61,338 nt of DNA from Thermoplasmatota archaeon (GTDB lineage Archaea; Thermoplasmatota; E2; DHVEG-1; B18-G2): the NCBI GenBank assembly GCA_029259115.1, contig JAPDJO010000051.1, forward strand, positions 1 to 61,338, read 5' to 3'. Within the stretch, counting starts at the first letter, position 1. Each line of letters starts with the position of its first letter. Positions 32,843 to 41,074 of the stretch are shown here, in pieces. The notes under the pieces are model-generated. The model saw only the letters and a program-made list of their open reading frames with translations, did not search any database and was not told the DNA's origin. Both the position numbers and the translations under genes were made by a program.

Positions 32843-34533
32843 AGATCGCTATACTAGACTGCTACATAGATGAGCCGACATGCCTCGGAGTACCTCCATA
32901 CATAAGTCCATATCCAAGATACATAGCTGGTGCAATCTGGAGCGTTGATAAAAGTATAGATGTGAGATATTTAACTATAGATGATCTCAGGAAAGAAACA
33001 GAAAAATCGAAAACTATCGAAGAAGTTGAGATACTTGTAGTTATAGCTGGTATGATAGTGCCAGGGAAATATCTATCAACGTATCCAGCCCATCCCAAAG
33101 AAATAAGAAGATATCTCGAAAATTTGGCAAAACCAATAAAAATTCTGTGTGGTCCTGCTGCTGTATTTGGTTTTGGTGTAGGAGGAGGTAGTAGAACAAA
33201 AGAATTAGGAAAGTTATTTGATTTTGTCGTAAAAGGAGACCCAGAGATATTTATTAGAGATTTTCTTGAAGAAGAAAGCGTTGATCTTGATGCAAGGAGA
33301 GAAAGCGCTAGAGAGATCAGAGATTTTGCGATAAAGGGAGCAGCAATAGTAAAGCACCATCAGAACTATCCAGATTATCTGATCGCTGAGATAGAGACAT
33401 ACAGAGGATGCCCAAGATCCATATCTGGAGGTTGCTCATTCTGTGCAGAACCCTTGAAAGGCTTACCAGATTTTAGACTCGCCGAAGATATAGTCGAGGA
33501 GATTAGGGCATTATACGATAATGGAGTAAGACATTTCAGAATAGGAAATCAACCTTGTATATTCTCGTATAATGCCAAAGATGTAGGTAGAGAAGAATTC
33601 CCCAGACCAAATCCAGAGGCTGTAGAGAGACTATTTAGAGGAATAAGAAGAGTGGCACCAAACTTGAAAACCTTGCATATAGATAATGCAAATCCTGGAG
33701 TCATAGCCAGGTATCCAGAGGAGAGTAAGAAGATAGCAAAGATCATATGCAAGTATCACACGCCAGGCGATGTTGCTGCGTTTGGCGTAGAAAGCGCGGA
33801 TCCTAAGGTTATAAAAGAGAACAATCTTAAGGCTTATCCTGAAGATGTCATAAAGGCTGTCGAGATATTGAATGAGGTTGGAAGCAAAAGAGGATATAAT
33901 GGTTTACCCGAACTTTTGCCAGGATTGAATTTTGTATTCGGTCTTAAGGGAGAAAGTAAAGAAACGTTTGTTCATAACTTCAATCTGCTGAAAGAGATAT
34001 TGGACAGAGGACTGATGATTAGAAGGATAAATTTGAGACAGGTCATACCCCTGCCAGGAACAAGGATGTATGAGATTGGAGAAAAGATCATCAAAAAACA
34101 TAGAGAAATTTTCAAGAGATTCAAAAAGAAGGTTAGAGAGGAAATAGATAGAAAAATGCTGAAAAGAATCCTTCCTCTCGGAACAGTAATGAGAGATGTT
34201 TATACAGAGATGCACATTGGCAAGATCACATTTGCTAGACAATTAGGAAGTTATCCTATACTGGTTGGAATACCAGGGAAGTTAGATTTGAGGAAATTCA
34301 TGGATGTTAAGGTCATAGATTATGGTTACAGATCTGTAACCGCTATACCTTATCCAATAGAGATAAATAAAATCCCTATCGAGACTTTGGAGGCGATACC
34401 AGGGATAGGCAGGAAGAGAGCTTTGAGAATAGCGAGAGCTAGACCTATCTCTGGAAGAAAAGATCTGTTAAATATTTTGGATGATGAAAACATAGCAAGA
34501 AAATTAATGGATTTGGGAATATCTTTTAAATAA
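32839..34533 (+). CDS. Radical SAM protein with N-terminal Rossmann-like and C-terminal helix-hairpin-helix domains
   Basis: From ATG 32839 the protein is 564 residues. The N-terminal 170 residues (KIAILDCYIDEPTCLGVPPYISPYPRYIAGAIW) look like a B12-binding-type or flavodoxin-like domain without an obvious DxHxxG. The radical SAM cluster motif is CPRSISGGCSFC, that is C-x7-C-x2-C rather than the canonical CxxxCxxC. AFGVESADP and FVFGLKGESKETF fit the radical SAM barrel. The C-terminus has a HhH (IETLEAIPGIGRKRALRIARARP) that may bind nucleic acid. This architecture occurs in archaea and methanogens, but the reaction is not known to me. It is coupled to the Cys peptide and downstream of E1/MoaD. 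Confidence 0.85.
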   Translation: MKIAILDCYIDEPTCLGVPPYISPYPRYIAGAIWSVDKSIDVRYLTIDDLRKETEKSKTIEEVEILVVIAGMIVPGKYLSTYPAHPKEIRRYLENLAKPIKILCGPAAVFGFGVGGGSRTKELGKLFDFVVKGDPEIFIRDFLEEESVDLDARRESAREIRDFAIKGAAIVKHHQNYPDYLIAEIETYRGCPRSISGGCSFCAEPLKGLPDFRLAEDIVEEIRALYDNGVRHFRIGNQPCIFSYNAKDVGREEFPRPNPEAVERLFRGIRRVAPNLKTLHIDNANPGVIARYPEESKKIAKIICKYHTPGDVAAFGVESADPKVIKENNLKAYPEDVIKAVEILNEVGSKRGYNGLPELLPGLNFVFGLKGESKETFVHNFNLLKEILDRGLMIRRINLRQVIPLPGTRMYEIGEKIIKKHREIFKRFKKKVREEIDRKMLKRILPLGTVMRDVYTEMHIGKITFARQLGSYPILVGIPGKLDLRKFMDVKVIDYGYRSVTAIPYPIEINKIPIETLEAIPGIGRKRALRIARARPISGRKDLLNILDDENIARKLMDLGISFK

Positions 34534-35055
34534 TCAGAGGAAACCAGATAAGATCTTTGGCAGTTTCTCTAAGTTTCTGTTCATCCTATGGTCATCTTCT
34601 ATGAATTTTACTATGGCTTCTTGAAACATGGCAAATCTCAATATCCAATCTTTTGGTATAAGCTCATCTCTCGTTGACATTACTATAAATATCTCGCAAG
34701 GTATTTTCCTTTCAAACAATCCAGAATTTTGTATATCCTTTACAATCTCCTCAGGAAAATCCGATCCAGACAGATCAACATCAGGAGGTATGACCGCTGG
34801 ATTGAGCAAAATTATCTTTCTCACATTCTTATTCTCTAAAGCAATCTTTGCAGATAAGAAACCACCAAATGATGAACCTATAAGCACGACCTTCGTATCC
34901 TTGTCTATAGATTCTTTTATCCTCTTTAAACAATCACTGACAACGACCTTATCTCCTTCCATGTATTTCAATGGAATAGCACCAAGTTTTTCCCTGAAAA
35001 GAACCCCCTTCCTGCTATTTGGGCTGGAATCATAGCCATGAATATAGTAGAGCAT
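34534..35055 (-). CDS. Alpha/beta hydrolase (YqiA-like esterase)
   Basis: From ATG 35055 the protein is 173 residues. YYIHGYDSSPNSRKG starts the fold, the nucleophile elbow is VLIGSSFGGFLSAKIA, the acid follows in MSTRDELIP and the His in EDDHRMNRN, giving a complete Ser-Asp-His triad. It resembles small YqiA/UPF0227 esterases. The start at 35055 avoids a 17-base overlap with yjbQ that the upstream ATG 35076 would need. Substrate unknown. Confidence 0.8.
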   Translation of the reverse strand: MLYYIHGYDSSPNSRKGVLFREKLGAIPLKYMEGDKVVVSDCLKRIKESIDKDTKVVLIGSSFGGFLSAKIALENKNVRKIILLNPAVIPPDVDLSGSDFPEEIVKDIQNSGLFERKIPCEIFIVMSTRDELIPKDWILRFAMFQEAIVKFIEDDHRMNRNLEKLPKILSGFL

Positions 35056-35059
35056 GAAA

Positions 35060-35455
35060 TCAGGAATGGATTGCACCTAAAATAACCCTTCTATTTCTAG
35101 GTCCGTCACCTTCGAAAAAGAATATCCTCTGCCAGGTCCCCAGTAAAAGTTTTCCATTTCTAACAGGCACAATTTTACTTTCTCCTAGGATTGCAGATTT
35201 TATGTGAGCATCGCTATTTCCTTCAGAGTGCCTATAACTCCCATTTCTAGGTATCAACTTTCTCATCATTTCCATCAAATCTCTGCCAACATCAGGATCA
35301 AAACCCTCGTTTATCACCAAACCAGCGGTTGTATGAGGTACATACATAACAATAAAACCATCTCTCAAACCCTCTTCCTCAACAAATCTTTCAACTTCTT
35401 TAGTTATATCAATTAGTTCCTCTCTAGATTTACTCCTCACTATCACCTCTTTCAT
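35060..35455 (-). CDS. YjbQ family protein (secondary thiamine-phosphate synthase enzyme family)
   Basis: The 131-residue protein matches the YjbQ/UPF0047 family: VPHTTAGLVINEGFDPDVGRDL with a conserved His-Thr-Thr, HSEGNSDAHIKSAILGES with clustered His and Asp, and GTWQRIFFFEGDGPRNRRV. Members have weak thiamine phosphate synthase activity and bind metal; the main role is unclear. It is probably co-transcribed with the esterase. A bifunctional ThiDN is present at 59.6 kb. Confidence 0.92.
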   Translation of the reverse strand: MKEVIVRSKSREELIDITKEVERFVEEEGLRDGFIVMYVPHTTAGLVINEGFDPDVGRDLMEMMRKLIPRNGSYRHSEGNSDAHIKSAILGESKIVPVRNGKLLLGTWQRIFFFEGDGPRNRRVILGAIHS

Positions 35456-35513
35456 GAAACCCAGATACGCATCAATCTTTTAAATCGAATCCCATTCCAA
35501 AATGGGGATTGGA

Positions 35514-36077
35514 ATGAAGAGAGCAGTCGTGATCCTAGCAAATGGCTTCGAAGAAATTGAAGCACTTAGTGTTGTAGACATACTCAGAAGAAGTAATATA
35601 CAAACTGACATAGCAGGAACAGAGAAGAATTTTGTTGAAAGCTCTCACGGAATAAAAGTCATACCTGACAAATACCTAGATGAAATAAACGTAGATGATT
35701 ACGATGCTATAATACTACCAGGCGGATCTCCAGGGTATATAAACCTAAAGAACAACAAAAAAGTTCTAGACCTCATAAGATTGGCAAATGAGAAAGGAAA
35801 ATTAATAGCTGCAATATGTGCAGCCCCAACAGTTCTGGCGCATGCAGGAATTCTAAAAGGGAAAAAGGCGACAGTATATCCTGGAATGGAAGATCAGATA
35901 AAAGATTCTGGTGCAGAGTTTTTGGATGATCTAGTTGTAGTGGATGGAAACATAGTTACAAGTAGAGGACCATCTACCGCTCTGTTGTTTGGCTGGAAGC
36001 TTTCTGAGATCCTAGCTGGCAAAGCTACAGCTGATGAGGTAGCTAAGAGAATGCTTAGAGATCTAGTCTTCGGTTAA
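35514..36077 (+). CDS. DJ-1/PfpI family protein
   Basis: From ATG 35514 the protein is 187 residues with the DJ-1 core: VVILANGFEEIEALSVVDILRR (Glu partner), DAIILPGGSPG and the nucleophile Cys in AAICAAPTVLAHAGIL. Family members act as deglycases, chaperones or peptidases. ATG 35502 is an alternative four codons upstream. Its end overlaps the convergent 36063 gene by 15 bases. Confidence 0.9.
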   Translation: MKRAVVILANGFEEIEALSVVDILRRSNIQTDIAGTEKNFVESSHGIKVIPDKYLDEINVDDYDAIILPGGSPGYINLKNNKKVLDLIRLANEKGKLIAAICAAPTVLAHAGILKGKKATVYPGMEDQIKDSGAEFLDDLVVVDGNIVTSRGPSTALLFGWKLSEILAGKATADEVAKRMLRDLVFG

Positions 36078-36398
36078 TTCTTCTAGTTTTTCCAATCTCT
36101 CTAACACCTTACTCCAAGGCTTTATGAATAAAGTGCTTTCATCTGCACAACTTACTAGATCTAGTTCAACCGTTTCCTCTCCCTTCTTGGCTGATATTTT
36201 CAGATCTCTACTTTCTACATCCCATCCCCTCTCCTTTGCAAAATCCTGTACAATTTTGAAATATTCGCTTTCTACCATTTTAGTCTTTACTTCTTCTAGA
36301 TCTATTTCTCTCCTTTCGAGGTTTAGATCGGTAACATCTTCCCAGAAATCGTTCCTGAACTTTCTGAAGCTATCTTTTATTTCTTCGATATCTACCAT
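36063..36398 (-). CDS. Hypothetical archaeal protein
   Basis: The 111-residue acidic protein begins VDIEEIKDSFRKFRNDFWEDV and has a central EYFKIVQDFAKERGWDV segment and a beta-like KISAKKGEETVELDLVSCADESTLFIKPW. GGAGGG just before ATG 36398 is a good ribosome-binding site and a TATA-like TTTTATATAC lies about 40 bases further upstream. I do not recognise a family. It overlaps the DJ-1 gene end tail to tail. Confidence 0.65.
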   Translation of the reverse strand: MVDIEEIKDSFRKFRNDFWEDVTDLNLERREIDLEEVKTKMVESEYFKIVQDFAKERGWDVESRDLKISAKKGEETVELDLVSCADESTLFIKPWSKVLERLEKLEELTED

Positions 36399-36492
36399 CC
36401 CTCCTCACCACTCCACTTTAACATCGAGATTTCTGTATATAAAATTTGCAGAATTACGACTCACGAAAAGTTTAATATAAAACTTTTTCAAG

Positions 36493-37227
36493 TCAATGGA
36501 TATATAGCCCGCCATTCACATTAATAACCTCTCCAGTCACGTAGCTAGAAAGATCTGATGCTAGGAATAGACAAGCATTTGCAACATCTTCTGGCTTCCC
36601 CAATCTTCGAAGAGGAATCTCTGATATCCTCTTTTCTCTCATTTCTTGACTATAGTTCGATATGATGTCCGTATCTATAGTGCCAGGAGCAACTGCATTC
36701 ACCCTTATTCTTGGAGCCAATTCCAAAGCTAAACTTCTCATCAATCCAAGCATCCCAGCTTTGCTAGCTGCGTAATCTGCGCCGTGTTTACTTCCTTTGA
36801 ATGCGAGCTGAGAAGATATGAAGATTATACTTCCTCCATTACCTATATATGGTATAGCAAATCTGAGAACATGATAGCAGCTGGAGAGGTTAGTTGATAT
36901 TACTCTATCCCATCTTTCCTCATCTATTTCTAAGAAACTTCCTCTCTCGTATATCCCAGCATTCAAAACCAAGATGTCTATGGATTTTCTTTCATCTATA
37001 AATCTCTCGACAACTTCTTTACAATCTTTAGACGAGGACACATCACCTTTCAATAAAATTCCATCTCCTCCTCTATCTCTTATAATCTTCAAAACATCTC
37101 TAGCTTTATCCTCACTTTTGTTATAGTTTATGCCAACAAAAGCTCCATTCTCTGCAAACTTGATAGCTATCGCTCTTCCTATTCCTCTAGATGCGCCAGT
37201 AATAAGAGCATTTTTACCAGAGAGCAT
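36493..37227 (-). CDS. Short-chain dehydrogenase/reductase (FabG-like)
   Basis: The 244-residue NAD(P)-dependent oxidoreductase has the TGASRGIGRAIA cofactor motif, LVLNAGIYE, the catalytic Ser in IIFISSQLAF, and YAASKAGMLGL (Tyr-x3-Lys). The VAPGTIDTDI and C-terminal YVTGEVINVNGG segments are typical of 3-oxoacyl-ACP-reductase-like SDRs. Archaea lack the fatty-acid ACP cycle, so the true substrate is another alcohol or keto compound. It diverges from rpl15e. Confidence 0.92.
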   Translation of the reverse strand: MLSGKNALITGASRGIGRAIAIKFAENGAFVGINYNKSEDKARDVLKIIRDRGGDGILLKGDVSSSKDCKEVVERFIDERKSIDILVLNAGIYERGSFLEIDEERWDRVISTNLSSCYHVLRFAIPYIGNGGSIIFISSQLAFKGSKHGADYAASKAGMLGLMRSLALELAPRIRVNAVAPGTIDTDIISNYSQEMREKRISEIPLRRLGKPEDVANACLFLASDLSSYVTGEVINVNGGLYIH

Positions 37228-37291
37228 AGTAATAAATATGGGTTAAAGATTTAAAGGGTAACTCTATTCCATTTAGCCCAAGAGTGGTAAA

Positions 37292-37879
37292 ATGTCTAGA
37301 TCTCTATACCAATACATAGCGGAGCAGTGGAAGAAACCAGATAGAAGCTTCAATTCACCTTACAAGCAGAGACTAATCCAGTGGAGAAAAGAAGAGAGTA
37401 TAGTTAGAGTAGAAAAACCCTTGAGATTAGACAGGGCAAGAGCATTGGGTTACAAGGCAAAGCAAGGATTCGTGATAGTAAGAGTAAGAGTGCGACGCGG
37501 AGCCAGAAGAAAGCCAGCAATCAGAGGAGGAAGAAAACCATCAAAGATGGGTTTAGTTAAGATAACGCCGGGTAAAAGTTTACAGAGGATAGCAGAGGAA
37601 AGAGCCGCAAGAAAATATCCAAACTTAGAGGTGTTGAATTCTTACTGGGTTGGAGAGGATGGTACTCATAAATACTATGAGATCATACTTGTAGATCCTC
37701 ATCATCCTGCTATAAAAAACGATCCAAAAATAAACTGGATATGCAGACCAGCAAACAAGGGCAGAGCTTTTAGAGGCCTAACATCTGCTGGAAAGAAAGG
37801 AAGAGGCCTCAGAAACAAGGGTAAAGGAGCAGAAAAGGTAAGACCCAGTATAAGAGCACACGGAAGAAGAGGCAAGTAA
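37292..37879 (+). CDS. rpl15e: 50S ribosomal protein L15e
   Basis: The 195-residue basic protein is a full-length archaeal L15e: [57 protein letters not shown], and [40 protein letters not shown]. It has no bacterial counterpart, which confirms an archaeal genome. A TATA-like GATTTAAAGG at 37248-37257 and GAGTGGT before the start suggest its own promoter. Confidence 0.98.
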   Translation: MSRSLYQYIAEQWKKPDRSFNSPYKQRLIQWRKEESIVRVEKPLRLDRARALGYKAKQGFVIVRVRVRRGARRKPAIRGGRKPSKMGLVKITPGKSLQRIAEERAARKYPNLEVLNSYWVGEDGTHKYYEIILVDPHHPAIKNDPKINWICRPANKGRAFRGLTSAGKKGRGLRNKGKGAEKVRPSIRAHGRRGK

Positions 37880-38287
37880 TCATCTTACAATCATAACTGG
37901 CTTATGGGCATGAGTTACAACTTTTTCTGCGACACTCCCTAGAACGTCTGGCCTTATCTCACTCTGTCCTTTCCTTCCTAAAATTATCAAGTCACAATTC
38001 AATCTATTCGCTACCTCTATAATCTTGTCTGCTGCATCTCCTTTCTCTACGATACCCCTTATACCGAAACTTTTCTCGCCTATTTCCTCTATCTTCCTCT
38101 TGATCATCTCATTGGCTTTCAATTTCACCATCTTGTAAGCATTACTATCAACAAAACTCTTCTCTTCCCTACTAGGAATAACGGCAAGCAAGATAAGTTC
38201 ACCATCTTCTTCAATAAGTTCCAAAGCCCTATTCAAAGCCTTTTCGGCTCCATCAGATCCATCATAACCTACCAATATCCTTTTCAT
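37880..38287 (-). CDS. UspA family universal stress protein
   Basis: The 135-residue protein starts KRILVGYDGSDGAEKALNRALEL and ends with LIILGRKGQSEIRPDVLGSVAEKVVTHAHKPVMIV, which carries the ATP-binding G-x2-G-x9-GS motif with a slightly altered spacing. It likely dimerises and binds ATP. The 4-base overlap with cysS implies translation from the cysS message. Confidence 0.93.
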   Translation of the reverse strand: MKRILVGYDGSDGAEKALNRALELIEEDGELILLAVIPSREEKSFVDSNAYKMVKLKANEMIKRKIEEIGEKSFGIRGIVEKGDAADKIIEVANRLNCDLIILGRKGQSEIRPDVLGSVAEKVVTHAHKPVMIVR

Positions 38288-39750
38288 AATACCCTTTTCT
38301 TATACCATACAGCTCCTCTCCTTGTATCCTCAACCTCTATACCCAATTTTTTGAGGTCATCTCTTATAGAGTCAGCAAGCTCCCAATCCTTTTTCTTTCT
38401 CGCCTCCTCTCTCCTCTTGAGAAGAATCTCAACACCTTCCTCTCCAGATTTTACATCCTTATCTATTCCATACTTCTCAAACAATCCCTTTATCTTATCG
38501 ATATCTATAATCTCATCTTTAACATCTTGAAGTAGGGTTAATATGTTACAGAATTTGAGGAGCGCTTCTCTTGCAACTTTACAAGATTTAGGACCAAGAT
38601 TCTTATCTCTTAATTTGTTATTCACCTTATCTATAAACTCAAATATCGATTTCATAGCTAATGGAGTGTTAAAATCATCATCCATAGCTTCCTCGAATTT
38701 CATCTTCAGTTCCTCTACGAACCTTTCTATTTCTTCATCCTCTTCTCCATCCTCTCTCTTTTCATAATACCCTAGGAGATCATAGACTCTATATATCTTC
38801 TCCAAAGATCTCTTTGCATTTTCCATAGCTTCTTCGGTAAAATTGGGAGGAGATCTATAATGCATACTCGCAAAAAAGAATCTTATCACTTCAGGATTGT
38901 ACATCTTTATAGCCTCTCTTATAGAGATTATGTTTCCGATAGATTTAGACATCTTTTCTCCTTTTATTTTCAGTAGACCAACATGCATCCAGTAATTCGC
39001 AAAGCCATTTCCATATGCAGCTTCTGTTTGAGCTATCTCGTTCTCGTGATGTGGGAATATTAAATCTTGCCCTCCTCCATGTATGTCAAAAGGAACACCC
39101 AGATACTTTGTACTCATAACAGAGCACTCTATATGCCATCCGGGTCTGCCTTCCCCCCATGGAGATTTCCATTTTGGTTCCCCTGGTTTTGCTGATTTCC
39201 AGAGAGCAAAGTCGAGAGGATTTTTCTTTTTCTCGCCTGGCTCAACTCTTGCGCCGGCTTTCATCTCTTCTATCTTCTGCTTTGATAATTTTCCGTACTC
39301 TTTGAACTTTTCAACAGAGAAATAGACATCACCATTAGAGACATATGCGTAGCCATTCTCTATAATCTTCTTAATCATCTCTATCATGTCATTGACATGC
39401 TCAGAGGCTTTTGGATAAATGTCAGCCCTCCTTATTCCTAGAGCATCCATATCATTTAGACATCTTTCCGTGTAATATCTCGAATATTCAATAGGATCCA
39501 TACCTCTCTCGTTTGCGGATTTTATTATCTTATCATCAACATCAGTTATATTTTGAACATAGATTACCTTATAGCCTTTGTATTCCAAGTATCTCCTTAT
39601 AATATCAAATGCTAGATATGTTCTTGCATGCCCTATATGAGCATCGGAATAAACAGTCATTCCACAGACATACATCTTTACCTTACCTTTTTCGACAGGA
39701 TGAAATTCTTCCTTTTTACCAGTTAGAGTGTTGAAGATCTTTAGCACCAT
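38284..39750 (-). CDS. cysS: Cysteinyl-tRNA synthetase
   Basis: Class I synthetase, 488 residues. HIGH motif is in AHIGHARTYLAFD, the zinc ligands are in MYVCGMTVY, WHIECSVMS and PHHENEIAQ, and the KMSKS motif is GEKMSKSIGN. A C-terminal helical anticodon-binding domain follows. Its presence shows that the organism charges tRNA-Cys directly and need not rely on the SepRS/SepCysS route used by many methanogens. No promoter was defined with certainty. Confidence 0.97.
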   Translation of the reverse strand: MVLKIFNTLTGKKEEFHPVEKGKVKMYVCGMTVYSDAHIGHARTYLAFDIIRRYLEYKGYKVIYVQNITDVDDKIIKSANERGMDPIEYSRYYTERCLNDMDALGIRRADIYPKASEHVNDMIEMIKKIIENGYAYVSNGDVYFSVEKFKEYGKLSKQKIEEMKAGARVEPGEKKKNPLDFALWKSAKPGEPKWKSPWGEGRPGWHIECSVMSTKYLGVPFDIHGGGQDLIFPHHENEIAQTEAAYGNGFANYWMHVGLLKIKGEKMSKSIGNIISIREAIKMYNPEVIRFFFASMHYRSPPNFTEEAMENAKRSLEKIYRVYDLLGYYEKREDGEEDEEIERFVEELKMKFEEAMDDDFNTPLAMKSIFEFIDKVNNKLRDKNLGPKSCKVAREALLKFCNILTLLQDVKDEIIDIDKIKGLFEKYGIDKDVKSGEEGVEILLKRREEARKKKDWELADSIRDDLKKLGIEVEDTRRGAVWYKKRVL

Positions 39751-39815
39751 CGTTTCTCATAAGGAATAAGAGATTTAAAACTGTTAGTATAGATACCAAT
39801 TTTATTGAACAAACC

Positions 39816-39825
39816 TTTTAAATAA
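39816..39825 (+). promoter_or_regulatory. TATA box of fbp
   Basis: CTTTTAAATA lies 34-43 bases before ATG 39859, and GGAGGTGG at 39846-39853 is an almost perfect ribosome-binding site. Confidence 0.5.
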
Positions 39826-39858
39826 TGGTTCATCGTTGTCATAGTGGAGGTGGATGGT

Positions 39859-40998
39859 ATGAAGGTAACGTTTAGCATAATCAAAGCCGACGTAGGCGGC
39901 TGGCCCGGGCATGCAAATGTACATCCCGCACTCATGGAGATAGCCAAGAACAAACTACAGGAAGCGAAAGAGGGAGGGCTATTGATAGATTTTCATGTTA
40001 CACACTGCGGAGATGACCTAGAGTTAATAATGACCCACACAAAGGGAGTAGATAATGAAGAAATTCATAGCTTAGCATGGGAAACATTCAAGGAGGCAAC
40101 TGAGAAAGCAAAAGAACTAAAACTCTATGGAGCCGGTCAAGATCTATTATCTGATGCATTCTCTGGGAATATAAAGGGTATGGGTCCAGGAGTTGCTGAG
40201 ATGGAGTTCACCGAGAGAAAAGCAGAACCGGTAATCGCTTTCATGATGGACAAGACAGAGCCAGGAGCTTTCAACATGCCAATCTTCAAGACATTTGCAG
40301 ATCCATTCAATACCGCAGGTCTGGTTATAGATCCATCTATGCACAATGGCTTTGTATTCGAGATATGGGATATCCAGGAGCATAAAATCGTGAAGATGAG
40401 TACGCCCGAGGAAATGTATGATATACTAGCTCTTATTGGAGCAAAATCGAGATTTGTCATAAAGAGAGTCTACCCGAAGGAAGGCGGAAAACTACCTGCT
40501 GATGAGCCTGTAGCTGTTGTATCTACCGAAAAGTTATACCAGATCGCTGGGAAATACATAGGTAAGGATGATCCTGTAGCTGCTGTTCGTTGCCAATCAG
40601 GATTACCAGCTCTAGGAGAGGTCCTTAACCCCTATGCATTCCCCCACCTAGTCTCTGGATGGATGAGAGGATCCCACAATGGCCCAATAATGCCTGTTGG
40701 AGTCAAGAATGCTATATGTACAAGGTTTGATGGTCCTCCAAGAGTTGTAGCTTTAGGATTCCAGTTATCCGAAGGAAAACTGGTAGGTCCCGTAGACCTA
40801 TTTGATGATCCTGGATTTGACAGAGCTAGACAGATAGCGTTAGAAGTTGCTGATTACATGAGAGCGCATGGTCCTTTTGAACCTCACAGGCTACCAATGG
40901 AGGATATGGAATATACAACCTTGCCAGGAGTTCTAGAGAAACTCAAGGGAAGATTTGTAGATGCTAAAGAAAAAGAGAACGTTATCGCACATTTTTAA
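39859..40998 (+). CDS. fbp: Bifunctional fructose-1,6-bisphosphate aldolase/phosphatase (type V)
   Basis: The 379-residue protein is a typical archaeal FBPA/P, which both condenses triose phosphates and dephosphorylates FBP to fructose-6-phosphate, forcing flux in the gluconeogenic direction. Recognised blocks: FSIIKADVGGWPGHANVHPAL, THCGDDLELIMTH (metal ligands), GAGQDLLSDAFSGNIKGMGPGVAEMEF, DKTEPGAFNMP, and the C-terminal RFDGPPRVVALGFQL. With PEP synthase it outlines gluconeogenesis. ATG 39859 is preferred to 39844 because of the ribosome-binding site. Confidence 0.97.
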   Translation: MKVTFSIIKADVGGWPGHANVHPALMEIAKNKLQEAKEGGLLIDFHVTHCGDDLELIMTHTKGVDNEEIHSLAWETFKEATEKAKELKLYGAGQDLLSDAFSGNIKGMGPGVAEMEFTERKAEPVIAFMMDKTEPGAFNMPIFKTFADPFNTAGLVIDPSMHNGFVFEIWDIQEHKIVKMSTPEEMYDILALIGAKSRFVIKRVYPKEGGKLPADEPVAVVSTEKLYQIAGKYIGKDDPVAAVRCQSGLPALGEVLNPYAFPHLVSGWMRGSHNGPIMPVGVKNAICTRFDGPPRVVALGFQLSEGKLVGPVDLFDDPGFDRARQIALEVADYMRAHGPFEPHRLPMEDMEYTTLPGVLEKLKGRFVDAKEKENVIAHF

Positions 40999-41045
40999 CT
41001 CCGCCACATCTTTTTCTTCTAATTTTTTCAGAGTATAGGAAAAAC

Positions 41046-41053
41046 CTTTAAAC
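41046..41053 (+). promoter_or_regulatory. TATA-like element of the PGF-type membrane protein gene
   Basis: CTTTAAAC lies about 22-29 bases ahead of ATG 41075, implying a leaderless transcript. Confidence 0.4.
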
Positions 41054-41074
41054 CACAACTTAATCCTCAAGCTA

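Noticed and set aside
34030-34533. HhH end of the radical SAM protein as a separate gene
   Set aside because: It is in one frame with the radical SAM domain, and no internal start with a ribosome-binding site is seen.
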